Shown here in pieces: positions 54,763-63,855 of a stretch of 64,000 bases of DNA (position 1 is the first letter of the stretch; every line of letters starts with the position of its first letter). The position numbers and the translations under genes are program-made. The DNA is from Desulfobacter vibrioformis DSM 8776. GTDB lineage: Bacteria > Desulfobacterota > Desulfobacteria > Desulfobacterales > Desulfobacteraceae. Under the pieces are notes generated by a model. The model ran no database searches, was not told where the DNA came from, and saw only the letters and a program-made list of their open reading frames with translations. The stretch covers positions 1 through 64,000 of the forward strand of contig NZ_JQKJ01000013.1 of the NCBI RefSeq assembly GCF_000745975.1. Reading direction: 5' to 3'.

Positions 54763-54831
54763 TGGTCATTTGATCATAAATATAGAGCTGCCATGTGGCG
54801 CTGTCAAGGAAAATAATGGTCAAATGATCAT
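54763..54831 (-). promoter_or_regulatory. Promoter of the DUF5320 gene with two flanking operator-like sites
   Basis: On the minus strand a perfect -35 TTGACA (54807-54802) and -10 TATATT (54784-54779) are separated by exactly 17 bases. Two near-identical sites, TGGTCATTTGATCAT (54763-54777) and TGGTCAAATGATCAT (54817-54831), lie just after the -10 and just upstream of the -35, 54 bases apart (about five helical turns). Each is a near-palindrome. This is a classic layout for repression by a looping or cooperatively binding dimer. Confidence 0.7.
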
Positions 54832-55057
54832 TATTTTTTTAATCAGCCTTAATATAGGAGGATTCAACGTTCCCGTTTTTTTTAAAGCGTTAAAACGTGA
54901 CACTATGATTTTGAATTTTTTACCAAAAATCAATGGATTCTATAAACTTCTCCTTTAGTTTATGACATGGAATGGCTGACGGGTCAGGAAAGTATCTTGA
55001 CACAGGAGACGACTTTGAGTAGTTTGTGTGAAACCGTATAACGAAGGAGGTCGATTC

Positions 55058-55807
55058 ATGCAAGATTCCACTCCGTTTCAAGCCCGGGACCTTACCCCTG
55101 ATATGCAGAAAACCCAGCTGATCGACATGTTCACCCGTATTGTTGTCCATTACGGTCTCTGGTTCAATGAGGTCCAGCACCAGATGGGCATGGAAAAGGC
55201 ACTTACCGCTCTGGATAAGGCCACACAATCTTCGATTTCCATTCTCATGAAACATCTGTCCCGCACCCTGGGATTTGAACTGGACCAGGGTATGCCCAAA
55301 GCGTTGATGTCACTGGATGACGCCACAACCGAAAAATTGATGGCAGCCGTGGGAAAATCCTGGCTGGCCAATGACGGGGTCTGGTTTCAGGCTGTGGAGT
55401 TCGAACACGGCATGAACGATGCCAAACGGTGCAATGACTCCTGCTGGGCCCGTTTCTCCCCCTTTGAAGCCCACCGCATAAAAAATATTCTGGGCCTGGG
55501 CAAACATCCGGGACTTGAGGGGCTGAAAAAGGCCCTGAATCTCAGGATGTACGCATTTATCAACCGCCAGAGCATTGTGGAAGAAACCGAGGACAGCTTT
55601 GTCTTCCGGATGAATGAATGCAGGGTCCAGCAGGCAAGGATGCGCAAGGGGCTGGATGATTATCCCTGCAAGTCCGGCGGTCTTGTCGAGTACGCCCGTT
55701 TTGCCGAAGGCGTTGATGACGCAATTAAAACCGAATGTATCGGGTGTCCGCCGGATCCCCATCCTGAAACCTGGTTCTGCGCATGGCGTTTTACCCTGGC
55801 ACAGTGA
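55058..55807 (+). CDS. DUF6125 / ATC hydrolase-like protein
   Basis: A 249-residue cytoplasmic protein. The start at 55058 has AAGGAGG; a longer reading from 55028 lacks it. Features are HYGLWFNEVQHQMGMEKAL, DGVWFQAVEFEHGMNDAKRC and a Cys-rich C terminus (YPCKSGG, ECIGCPPDPHPETWFCAW) that may bind metal. Similar proteins of sulfate reducers are annotated as DUF6125 or L-2-amino-thiazoline-4-carboxylate hydrolase-like. Role unknown; upstream of the carboxylase genes. Confidence 0.7.
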   Translation: MQDSTPFQARDLTPDMQKTQLIDMFTRIVVHYGLWFNEVQHQMGMEKALTALDKATQSSISILMKHLSRTLGFELDQGMPKALMSLDDATTEKLMAAVGKSWLANDGVWFQAVEFEHGMNDAKRCNDSCWARFSPFEAHRIKNILGLGKHPGLEGLKKALNLRMYAFINRQSIVEETEDSFVFRMNECRVQQARMRKGLDDYPCKSGGLVEYARFAEGVDDAIKTECIGCPPDPHPETWFCAWRFTLAQ

Positions 55808-55889
55808 TGTGCTAACCCCGGTGTCTCAGGGTTCATCAGTTTGAGTTAAATAGACAACGCAGTTATTCAACCATATATTTTAAAAAGAA

Positions 55890-57452
55890 ATGCGAATTAT
55901 GGGAGTCACTTCCGACAAAATTCATGAATTAAGGCTAAAAGAGAAAAAGATCAAGGCCATGGGCGGTGAAAAAGCCCTGGCCAAGCGCCGTGAAAAGGGC
56001 ATTCTTAACGCCAGGCAGCGTCTTGGTCTGTTGTTTGACGCCGGGACCTTCAGGGAACTGGACATGTTCGTGACCCACCGGTGTACCAATTTTGGCATGG
56101 AAACCAAGGAAATTCCCGCGGACGGTGTAATAACCGGGCACGGAAAGGTGGATGGCCGCCTGGTCTTTGCCTATGCCCAGGATTTTACGGCCTCGGCCGG
56201 CTCCCTGGGAGAAATGCAGGCCAAAAAAATCTGTAAGGTCATGGACTTAGGGATTAAAGCTGGCGCTCCTGTCATCGGCATGAATGATTCCGGCGGTGCC
56301 CGGATTCAGGAGGGCATTGACGCCTTGTCCGGATACGGCGAAATCTTTTTTCGTAATTCCGCAGCTTCGGGTGTAATCCCGCAGATCTCGGCCATCATGG
56401 GCCCCACGGCAGGCGGGGCCGTTTATTCTCCGGCCATGACCGATTTTATTTTCATGGTCAAGGAGTCCTCGTATATGTTCATCACCGGCCCCAATGTCAT
56501 TAAGGCGGTCACCGGCGAGGTCATTTCCTTTGAGGAGCTTGGCGGCGCCATGACCCATAACGAAAAGTCCGGGGTGGCTCAGTTTGCCTGTGAGTCTGAT
56601 GAAGACTGCATTGAACAGATCAAGCAGCTTTTATCATTTTTGCCGTCCAACAACATGGAAGATCCCCCGATTAAACCCACGGACGATTCCCCGTATCGCA
56701 TGGCCCCGGTCCTTGACACGATTATTCCGGACAAATCCAACCAGGCCTATGATGTCAAACAGGTCATTGCCGCCATTGTGGACGACGGCTATTTTTTCGA
56801 ACCCCACCAGTATTTTGCCAGAAACATTGTGATCTGTTTTGCCCGGCTCAACGGCCGTCCCATCGGCATCATTGCCAACCAGCCCATGATTATGGCCGGT
56901 TGCCTGGATATTGATGCATCTGACAAGGCCACCCGGTTTATCCGGTTTTGTGACGCCTTTAACATTCCCATGCTGACCATTGCCGATGTGCCCGGTTATC
57001 TTCCCGGTTCCAACCAGGAGTGGGGCGGGGTTATCCGGCACGGGGCAAAACTTCTGTGGTGCTACGCCGAGGCCACGGTACCCAAGCTTTTGCTGATCAC
57101 AAGAAAGGACTACGGCGGATCATATATCGCCATGTGTTCCAAACATCTTGGTGCGGACATGGCCTTTGCCTGGCCCATGGCCGAAGTTGCCGTCATGGGG
57201 GCCGAAGGCGCGGCAAACGTCATCCATGCAAGGGAGATAAAAAATGCCGAAGACCCGGCAGCCATGCGCAAGCAGAAAATAGATGCGTACAATACACAAT
57301 TCTCCAATCCCTATTGTGCCGCAGCACGGGGATATGTGGATGCCGTGATCGTGCCAAGTGAAACCCGGCCAAGGCTCATAGATGCCCTTGAGGCCGTGGC
57401 AACCAAACGGGAATACCGGCCGGCCAAGAAACACGGAAATATTCCGGTGTAA
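55890..57452 (+). CDS. Carboxyltransferase beta subunit (methylmalonyl/propionyl-CoA type)
   Basis: A 520-residue crotonase-fold carboxyltransferase of the acyl-CoA carboxylase beta family (transcarboxylase 12S-like). Key segments are NARQRLGLLFDAGTF, VFAYAQDFTASAGSLGE, NDSGGARIQEGIDALSGYGE and IMGPTAGGAVYSPAMTDF, then the C-terminal PGYLPGSNQEWGGVIRHGAK and YGGSYIAMCSKHLGAD. It works with the biotinylated subunit downstream. An ATG nine bases into the gene (55899) is an alternative start; neither has a good ribosome binding site. Confidence 0.92.
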   Translation: MRIMGVTSDKIHELRLKEKKIKAMGGEKALAKRREKGILNARQRLGLLFDAGTFRELDMFVTHRCTNFGMETKEIPADGVITGHGKVDGRLVFAYAQDFTASAGSLGEMQAKKICKVMDLGIKAGAPVIGMNDSGGARIQEGIDALSGYGEIFFRNSAASGVIPQISAIMGPTAGGAVYSPAMTDFIFMVKESSYMFITGPNVIKAVTGEVISFEELGGAMTHNEKSGVAQFACESDEDCIEQIKQLLSFLPSNNMEDPPIKPTDDSPYRMAPVLDTIIPDKSNQAYDVKQVIAAIVDDGYFFEPHQYFARNIVICFARLNGRPIGIIANQPMIMAGCLDIDASDKATRFIRFCDAFNIPMLTIADVPGYLPGSNQEWGGVIRHGAKLLWCYAEATVPKLLLITRKDYGGSYIAMCSKHLGADMAFAWPMAEVAVMGAEGAANVIHAREIKNAEDPAAMRKQKIDAYNTQFSNPYCAAARGYVDAVIVPSETRPRLIDALEAVATKREYRPAKKHGNIPV

Positions 57453-57525
57453 CAGCCATGGGCTGGCCTGGCAGTACCTATGCGTAATCTTTGAAACCGT
57501 TTAAAAAGCCAAGGAATCCTTTTTC

Positions 57526-57735
57526 ATGAAAAACAAAAAACTGGCTGCTGCCATGGCTGCTGTTCACATGTATATCAGAACCGAAGAGGAGGCAGCCGTT
57601 GCAGCCATGCAAAGCCGGGCTGCGGCCAAACCTTTGGCACCGGCCCCTGTTGGACAGATGAACCTTTGGGGCCTTTCCGGACGGCAGGCGATTATGAACG
57701 GCAATGCAGTGATACGGCAAAGAATGCTGAAATGA
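57526..57735 (+). CDS. Small subunit of the carboxyltransferase complex
   Basis: A 69-residue protein with KKLAAAMAAVHMYIRTEEEA near the N terminus, resembling the C-terminal part of OadG/MmdD-type delta or epsilon subunits, and an Ala/Pro-rich stretch. The rest (QMNLWGLSGRQAIMNG) also matches the tail of such subunits. No membrane helix is seen, unlike OadG. AAGGA lies upstream. It sits between the two catalytic genes and probably stabilises the complex. Confidence 0.7.
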   Translation: MKNKKLAAAMAAVHMYIRTEEEAAVAAMQSRAAAKPLAPAPVGQMNLWGLSGRQAIMNGNAVIRQRMLK

Positions 57736-57773
57736 TAAAACACAAGATAATTTTATAATATATGTAGGATATT

Positions 57774-59801
57774 ATGACCGATCACAATGAAGTTAAAATG
57801 GTTGAGATGGATTATTCCCAGGCACGGCCCAAGGCAGAAAACCCTTTGAAAATTGAGGATCTTTCCCTGCGGGACGGCCATCAGTCATTGTTTGCCACCC
57901 GGGGGCGCACCGAGGATATGATCCTTGTGGCCGAGCAGATGGATGACATCGGGTTCTGGGCCGTGGAGATCTGGGGCGGGGCCACCTTTGATACCATGCA
58001 CCGGTATCTCAACGAAGATCCATGGCAGCGGATTCGCACCCTGAAACGGTATTTCAAAAAAACCCCTCTCTCCATGCTGCTGCGCGGCCAGAACCTTGTG
58101 GGACACCGTAACTATGCCGATGATCTGGCCGAGCTTTTTGTTAAAAAGGGCGTGGAAAACGGGCTGGACATCTTCAGAACCTTTGATGCCCTCAATGATT
58201 ACAGAAATTTTGAGACCGTGGCGCCTGTTATCAAAGCGTGCGGTGCTCATTTCCAGGGCTGCATCTGCTATACCCTGACAGAACCCCGCCTGGGCAAAGG
58301 GGTGTATAACCTGGACTATTATGTGAAAAAGGCCAAAGATCTTGAGGATATGGGCGCTGACTCCATCTGCATCAAGGATGTGGCAGGTCTGATGTCCCCC
58401 TATGACGCCTTTGAACTGGTAAAAGCGCTGAAGGCCGAAGTCAAACCCCTGATCCACCTGCATTCCCATTTTACTACGGGCATGTCCCCCATGACCCAGC
58501 TCAAGGCGGTAGAGGCAGGGATTGACATCATTGATACCTGCATGACGCCCTATGCATACAGAACATCCCATGCTGCACTGGAACCCCTTGTGATGAGCCT
58601 TATGGGCACCAGCCGGGATACGGGATTTGATATCAAGGCCCTTACCCGGATCAATGAGACCCTGGAAAAAGAGGTGATACCCAAGTATAAGCACCTGCTG
58701 GACGACACCAGGGTTTCCCAGATCGATATCAATGTGCTTTTGCACCAGGCCCCTGACTTCATGCTCGCCAACCTGGTGAAACAGCTCCGGGAAATGGATG
58801 CCCTGGACAAAATTGATGAGGTGTACAAAGAACTGCCCAGGGTCAGAAAAGAGCTGGGCCAGATTCCGCTTGTGACGCCCACCAGCAGGATTGTGGGCAC
58901 CCAGACGGTTAATAATGTGCTTTTTGACACCAAGGAAGAGCGCTACAAAATGATTACGGCCCAGGTCAAGGATCTGTGCTACGGCCTGTACGGCAAAACC
59001 CCGGTTCCCATTGATGCCGCAGTTCAGAAAAAGGCGCTCAAGGGATATGAGAGGGGCGAGGAACCCATTACCTGCCGTCCGGCCGAAGTCCTTTCACCGG
59101 AACTTGAAAAAGCCAGGGAAGAGATCGGTAATCTGGCTGTGGACGATGAAGATCTTATTCTTTATGCCCTGTTCCCCGTAACCGGCAAAAAATACCTGAT
59201 GCAGAAATACGGCAGGGAACAGGTGCCTGACGCTGTCAAACCCATTACCCTGGAAGATGTAAAAAAACAGGATGATATGATTAAAAAGGCCCGGGCCGGA
59301 AAACTTATCGAGCCGGTTGCGGATCTGCCTGAAAAAAGCGAATTTGCCAGAACCTTTAACGTATTTGTGGACGGTGAATGTTTTGAAGTGGGTGTCGATG
59401 AGGTGGGCGGTTCTCCCGTGATTTCCTACGCAGCCCTTGCTGGGGCCATGCCCCTAGCACCTTCTGCCCCTGCATCCCCTGCGCTCCCTGGGGCGCCGGC
59501 AGCCGTACCGGCTCCGAAACCCGTACCACCCAAACCGGTGGAGTCAGCGCCCAAACCCGCCCCCAAACCTGCTGCGGCAGCAGGTTCCGGAACGCCTGTC
59601 AAGGCACCCATGCCCGGCATGATCGTCAAGTATGAGAAAAATGTAGGGGATACGGTGAATGCGGGCGATACCGTTGTGGTGATTGAGGCCATGAAGATGG
59701 AAAACGCCCTGCCGGCAACAGCCGGGGGAACGATTTCAGCCATCAATTTTAAAACCGGTGATTCCGTGGCCAAGGATGATATACTGGCAATCATTGAATA
59801 A
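57774..59801 (+). CDS. Biotinylated carboxyltransferase alpha subunit (PycB/OadA type)
   Basis: A 675-residue protein: a TIM-barrel carboxyltransferase domain (about 22-300; LSLRDGHQSLFATRGR, SICIKDVAGLMSP, HLHSHFTTGM) with the metal ligands and catalytic Lys, a conserved PYC/OADA region, an Ala/Pro-rich linker (about 560-605) and a C-terminal biotinyl domain with Lys641 in VIEAMKMENAL. With the beta subunit upstream it can exchange carboxyl groups between methylmalonyl-CoA and pyruvate/oxaloacetate. Confidence 0.93.
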   Translation: MTDHNEVKMVEMDYSQARPKAENPLKIEDLSLRDGHQSLFATRGRTEDMILVAEQMDDIGFWAVEIWGGATFDTMHRYLNEDPWQRIRTLKRYFKKTPLSMLLRGQNLVGHRNYADDLAELFVKKGVENGLDIFRTFDALNDYRNFETVAPVIKACGAHFQGCICYTLTEPRLGKGVYNLDYYVKKAKDLEDMGADSICIKDVAGLMSPYDAFELVKALKAEVKPLIHLHSHFTTGMSPMTQLKAVEAGIDIIDTCMTPYAYRTSHAALEPLVMSLMGTSRDTGFDIKALTRINETLEKEVIPKYKHLLDDTRVSQIDINVLLHQAPDFMLANLVKQLREMDALDKIDEVYKELPRVRKELGQIPLVTPTSRIVGTQTVNNVLFDTKEERYKMITAQVKDLCYGLYGKTPVPIDAAVQKKALKGYERGEEPITCRPAEVLSPELEKAREEIGNLAVDDEDLILYALFPVTGKKYLMQKYGREQVPDAVKPITLEDVKKQDDMIKKARAGKLIEPVADLPEKSEFARTFNVFVDGECFEVGVDEVGGSPVISYAALAGAMPLAPSAPASPALPGAPAAVPAPKPVPPKPVESAPKPAPKPAAAAGSGTPVKAPMPGMIVKYEKNVGDTVNAGDTVVVIEAMKMENALPATAGGTISAINFKTGDSVAKDDILAIIE

Positions 59802-59823
59802 TTATTCCAAGATAATCTGTTAA

Positions 59824-59857
59824 CACAGGGGGATGGTTTGACAACCATCCCCCTGTG
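59824..59857 (+). terminator. Terminator after the carboxyltransferase locus
   Basis: A perfect 15-base stem (59824-59838 with 59843-59857) with a four-base loop TGAC; the T tract is short. Confidence 0.75.
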
Positions 59858-59917
59858 CTTATTATGGTAGATGCTGCGGTTTTTTTGATCCGGCATAATT
59901 ACTATAAGGAGAAAACA

Positions 59918-60595
59918 ATGGCTTTTGAGACCAAAGAAGAACTGCTTGAAAAATATATTAAATTGGACAAACCCCATTGTCCCCATTGCGATGAGCCCAT
60001 GACCCTGTGGGAGATTCCGCCCATTAATTTTTCCGACGGTCTGGGCTGGCAGACCCCCTATCTGTTTGTCTGTTTTAATGATCAATGCCCTTCTTACCAA
60101 AAGGGCTGGCAGCACCTGATGGAATCCATGGAAGCACCTGCCTCGTACAGATGCTTTTGCGAACCCGGTGCCGACCATTTTGAATACATGCCCGTGTTCA
60201 GCCCCATCGGCGGCACCGGTTCTGTTATGGATGATGCAGCGATTATCGCGGAAGAGGCCAAAAAAGAGCTGATGAAACAAACCTTTTCCATTCTCACTGA
60301 TTATTATATTTCCAAGGATTGGGATGAGATTTTAAAGCTCTGCCTGGACCCAAAAATTCCGCCCAAGGTAAGGCTGAAAGCGGCAGAAATGGTAGGCGAG
60401 TTAGGTGATGCCACGGCTGTGGAGCACCTGATCAACCATAAGTTCCCGACCCCGGTGCTCCAGGAAGGGGTGAAAAAAGCCATTGAGCAGCTCCATGAAC
60501 GCCATTTCACCCGGGAGTGCCCCTTCTGTGCCGAGATTATTAAAAACCGGGCCACGGTATGCAAACATTGCGGCAAGGATGTGCCCCGGGCATAA
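59918..60595 (+). CDS. Zinc-ribbon protein with HEAT-like segment
   Basis: A 225-residue cytoplasmic protein. The ATG at 59918 has AAGGAG upstream. An N-terminal ribbon (CPHCDEPM, then FNDQCP), a middle helical segment with a HEAT-like motif (VRLKAAEMVGELGDATAVEHL) and a C-terminal CPFCAEIIKNRATVCKHCGK ribbon are visible. No catalytic residues. Function unknown; the gene follows the carboxyltransferase locus after a terminator. Confidence 0.8.
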   Translation: MAFETKEELLEKYIKLDKPHCPHCDEPMTLWEIPPINFSDGLGWQTPYLFVCFNDQCPSYQKGWQHLMESMEAPASYRCFCEPGADHFEYMPVFSPIGGTGSVMDDAAIIAEEAKKELMKQTFSILTDYYISKDWDEILKLCLDPKIPPKVRLKAAEMVGELGDATAVEHLINHKFPTPVLQEGVKKAIEQLHERHFTRECPFCAEIIKNRATVCKHCGKDVPRA

Positions 60596-60612
60596 TTGGA
60601 AACGGGCACGTT

Positions 60613-61314
60613 ATGCAGGACCGTCATTGGGGGATGACCCCCGATAAAAACAGGGCATTGATGCACACAAAAAGAATGATGCCTGAATTTGTGTGCGACG
60701 CAGTAAACCTGGAGGGTCTGAATTTCACCATTCCTGAAATTCAGACCCTGCTTGACGGGATAACCGTTGGCGGACATAAGGTTTCGGATCAGCAGGTGGT
60801 CCTGAACCAGGCAGATGCCTGGAGATACATTTTCAGCCTGGTTGAAAGCGATACTTTTAAAGTCGATATGCTAACGGTCAATGAAATTCATAAAATAGCG
60901 GCAAAAGAAGATGCGCTGACCTGGGGAAAATTCAGGGACGGAATCGTAACCATTGCCGGCACCCCGTATACGCCACCCAGGGCAGAGCAGTTACCGGAAC
61001 AGTTTGATCTGATGCTGTCAACTGCCCTTGGATATAGTGATGTGTATGACCGGGCAATCCATTATTTTTTAGCCATGGCCCGAAACCAGTTTTACCATGA
61101 TGTGAATAAACGCACCGGCCGCTTCGTAATGAACGGTTTTCTTCTTCAAAGCGGATTTCCAGGGATCAATGTCCAGGCCAAACGCAAACTGGAATTCAAC
61201 ACCCTGATGCTGGACTTTTATGAAACCGCAAACCCGGTGCCCATGAATCAATTCATTCGGTCCTGCCTGGACACCAGAATTATTGAGGATATGAAGATTC
61301 ACCCTGAATCATGA
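60613..61314 (+). CDS. Fic-fold protein with substituted catalytic His
   Basis: A 233-residue Fic-family protein. The helical Fic core is clear, but the active motif reads NQFYHDVNKRTGR: aligned to HPFx[DE]GNxRxxR, the catalytic His is Gln159, Pro is Phe, and Gly is Val. The distal N-K-R-T-G-R part, which binds nucleotide phosphates, is kept. An N-terminal [ST]-x3-E-[GN]-like inhibitory segment is present as AVNLEG, with Ala for Ser/Thr. Start choice is uncertain (60613 or 60661). Classical AMPylation is unlikely; another nucleotide transfer or binding role is possible. Confidence 0.8.
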   Translation: MQDRHWGMTPDKNRALMHTKRMMPEFVCDAVNLEGLNFTIPEIQTLLDGITVGGHKVSDQQVVLNQADAWRYIFSLVESDTFKVDMLTVNEIHKIAAKEDALTWGKFRDGIVTIAGTPYTPPRAEQLPEQFDLMLSTALGYSDVYDRAIHYFLAMARNQFYHDVNKRTGRFVMNGFLLQSGFPGINVQAKRKLEFNTLMLDFYETANPVPMNQFIRSCLDTRIIEDMKIHPES

Positions 61315-61361
61315 TTCATGTTCTGGCGCATATGCCCGGCTAAATGCGTCCACACCATTCT

Positions 61362-61874
61362 TTATTTGTTGACCTTTTCCAGGTTGAACGATCTGTAGAT
61401 AATCATTTCACCGCTTCTTTTGTCCGGATCAAGGACAATGGCTTCCATGTTTTTTAACAGGTCCCGGGCCTGGGAATAATCCGGGATGGCGTCAAGGCCC
61501 TGTCCGATGGTTTTTCCTGTGACGCTGTCTTTGATGATGGCGCTCCTGGCATCCGTGGATACGGCAAAGGGAATGATGTGGTCATAGATCAGCCTGGCAC
61601 CGGCCAGGATTTCCCTTTCATAGGAGCCAATGGACCCTGCCACACAGGTAATGGCCATAAAGGGGCGGTCTTCCACGTTTACAATCAGATCGATCACGGA
61701 CAGATAGTCTTCGCCCTTGAACTGAACGGTTAAAGGGACATCCACAAGGATATCCGTTCTGGCGTAGCCTTTGGTCAGAACCAGGAATTTTTCAAAAATC
61801 TGGCGGCTGGCTTCCGCGCCCACATTGTCGATCTCTTTGCCGGTAATATAATCAGTGATTTGATCAAGTGTCAT
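61362..61874 (-). CDS. Orphan HsdR N-terminal-like domain, catalytic residues lost
   Basis: A 170-residue protein matching the type I restriction HSDR_N family. The PD-(D/E)xK core keeps the first Asp (SVIDLIVNVEDRP), but the E-x-K position reads AITCVA, so Glu and Lys are replaced and cleavage is not expected. The following helix (EREILAGARLIYDHIIPFAV) and TGKTIGQGLDAI are conserved. No hsdM or hsdS is adjacent. Probably a domesticated nuclease fold that binds DNA or another partner. Confidence 0.78.
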   Translation of the reverse strand: MTLDQITDYITGKEIDNVGAEASRQIFEKFLVLTKGYARTDILVDVPLTVQFKGEDYLSVIDLIVNVEDRPFMAITCVAGSIGSYEREILAGARLIYDHIIPFAVSTDARSAIIKDSVTGKTIGQGLDAIPDYSQARDLLKNMEAIVLDPDKRSGEMIIYRSFNLEKVNK

Positions 61875-61922
61875 AATTTATAAATTATTCAAGTTGTGAA
61901 ATGATTAATTTTAATATTTGTC

Positions 61923-63473
61923 TTATTTTCCCTGGATCAGACACTGGCCTGTCATTTCCAAAGGCTGCTCTATGCCAAGAGCCTTGAGTATGGTCGGGGC
62001 AATATCCCCAAGTTTGCCGTCCGAAAGCGTGATGGCAGGGGCTGGCTTGGCTGCAACGATAAACCTTACCGGATTTAAGGTGTGGGCCGTATGGGGGGAC
62101 CCGTCTTGGGCCAGCATCTGTTCGGCGTTGCCGTGGTCTGCCGTGACAAAAGCGGTGCCGCCTGTTTCCCAGATGGCTTCAACGACTTTTTTTACACAGA
62201 TATCCACGGTTTCACATGCCTTTACCGCCGCTTCAAATATGCCGGTATGGCCCACCATGTCCATGTTGGCAAAGTTAAGCACCACAAACTGAAATTTGCC
62301 TGATCTGATCTGCTTGCAGGCTGTATCCGCCACTTGGGCTGCACTCATTTCAGGTTTTTGGTCATAGGTGTCCACATCCCGGGGGGAGGGGATGAGTATG
62401 CGCTCTTCTCCCTCAAAGACGGCCTCGTCACCACCGTTGAAAAAATAGGTGACATGGGCGTATTTTTCAGTCTCTGCAATGCGAAGCTGGGGGATTTCAT
62501 GTTCGCTTAAGATCTGTCCTAAAATCTTGTCCAGGTGCTGGGGACCAAAGGCTGCGGGCAGATCAAAGTGCTCGTCATACTGGGTCATGCACACAAAATC
62601 GGAAAGCGTGGGATTGACGGGCCGCTCAAATTCGTAAAAATCTTTTTGTGTAAATGCCCGGGTGATCTCCTTGGCCCGGTCAGCCCGGAAATTGAAAAAT
62701 ATCACGCCGTCGCCTGGTTCAATTCTGCCTTCATTCCCCGGACAAAAGCATACCGGCTTGATGAATTCATCGGTTTCTTCCCGGTCATAGGCGGCCTGGA
62801 TGGCCTGGACCGGGGTCTGTCCTGACGCATCAATCCCTTTGCCCTGGGTATAAAGCGCATAGGCCTTTTCTATCCGTTCCCAGCGGGTATCCCTGTCCAT
62901 GGCCCAGAAACGGCCGGTCATGGTGGCCACTTTTCCTGTGCCAAGGTCCTGGAGTTTGTCCCCAAGCTGTTTTAGAAAATCAATGCCGGATGTGGGAGAG
63001 GTATCCCGGCCGTCCATAATGGGGTGGATATAAACCCGGGTAATGCCCTGATCCTTTGCCATTTTTATTAAGGCAAACAGGTGATTGATGTGGGAGTGGA
63101 CCCCGCCGTCGGAAAGCAGCCCTAACAGATGCAGGCTTTTATCGGCCTGTTTCACCTTATCCATAACTGAAACAAGGGCCGGGGTGGAAGAAAAACTGTT
63201 GTCCCGGATGGCCATGTTGATCCGGACAAAATCCTGGGCCACAATCCTGCCGGCCCCCATGTTCATGTGTCCCACTTCGGAGTTTCCCATGGTACCGTCG
63301 GGAAGACCCACGGCCTCGCCGCAGCATTTAAGGGTTGTGTTCGGACAGCCGGCCATCAGCGTGTCCAGAAACGGTGTGTTGGCCGCGGCCACGGCATTGC
63401 CTTTTTCCGATTCGTTGATGCCCCATCCGTCAAGTATCATCAAGATATTGACCGGCTGTTTTTCAAAATCCAT
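61923..63473 (-). CDS. gpmI: 2,3-bisphosphoglycerate-independent phosphoglycerate mutase
   Basis: A 516-residue alkaline-phosphatase-fold enzyme interconverting 3- and 2-phosphoglycerate. Motifs are LMILDGWGINE, the active Ser in GTMGNSEVGHMNMGAGR, HPIMDGRDTSP, and NFANMDMVGHTG with VTADHGNAEQM for metal binding. The ATG at 63473 has TGGAGG; earlier ATGs would run through the rsfS end. Co-transcribed with rsfS, overlapping it by 11 bases. Confidence 0.95.
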   Translation of the reverse strand: MDFEKQPVNILMILDGWGINESEKGNAVAAANTPFLDTLMAGCPNTTLKCCGEAVGLPDGTMGNSEVGHMNMGAGRIVAQDFVRINMAIRDNSFSSTPALVSVMDKVKQADKSLHLLGLLSDGGVHSHINHLFALIKMAKDQGITRVYIHPIMDGRDTSPTSGIDFLKQLGDKLQDLGTGKVATMTGRFWAMDRDTRWERIEKAYALYTQGKGIDASGQTPVQAIQAAYDREETDEFIKPVCFCPGNEGRIEPGDGVIFFNFRADRAKEITRAFTQKDFYEFERPVNPTLSDFVCMTQYDEHFDLPAAFGPQHLDKILGQILSEHEIPQLRIAETEKYAHVTYFFNGGDEAVFEGEERILIPSPRDVDTYDQKPEMSAAQVADTACKQIRSGKFQFVVLNFANMDMVGHTGIFEAAVKACETVDICVKKVVEAIWETGGTAFVTADHGNAEQMLAQDGSPHTAHTLNPVRFIVAAKPAPAITLSDGKLGDIAPTILKALGIEQPLEMTGQCLIQGK

Positions 63474-63855
63474 CGTCATCCTCCATATCGGTTTCTGTCT
63501 GGGTACCAAATCCGGAGAGATCAACCCGTTTGGCATCACTCCACAGCCCTTCAAGGTCATAAAACGCCCTGGCATCGGATTCAAAGACATGGATGATCAG
63601 GTGCCCGAAATCCAGAAGCGCCCACAGGCCTTCTTTGACCCCTTCTGAACCGATTGCCTTTATTTTTGCGTCCTTAAGGGATGTTACAATATGTTCGGCC
63701 AAGGACGTTACCTGCCGGCTTGATCCGGCCTCCACAATGACCACCATGTCTGTGTAAGAGGTTAATTCACTGACCATCAGTGCAACCACGCTTTTGGGTT
63801 TTCGGTCAAATATCGGGGAAAAATAGGGGATATATTCCTCTTGGAGGGCGATCAT
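63463..63855 (-). CDS. rsfS: Ribosome silencing factor RsfS
   Basis: A 130-residue protein that binds ribosomal protein L14 and blocks subunit joining in starvation. Family features are [41 protein letters not shown] and [20 protein letters not shown] short acidic tail follows. It overlaps nadD by four bases and gpmI by 11. Confidence 0.94.
   Translation of the reverse strand: MIALQEEYIPYFSPIFDRKPKSVVALMVSELTSYTDMVVIVEAGSSRQVTSLAEHIVTSLKDAKIKAIGSEGVKEGLWALLDFGHLIIHVFESDARAFYDLEGLWSDAKRVDLSGFGTQTETDMEDDDGF

Noticed and set aside
57885-58745. 286-codon minus-strand ORF
   Set aside because: Antisense to the carboxyltransferase alpha gene; shadow frame.
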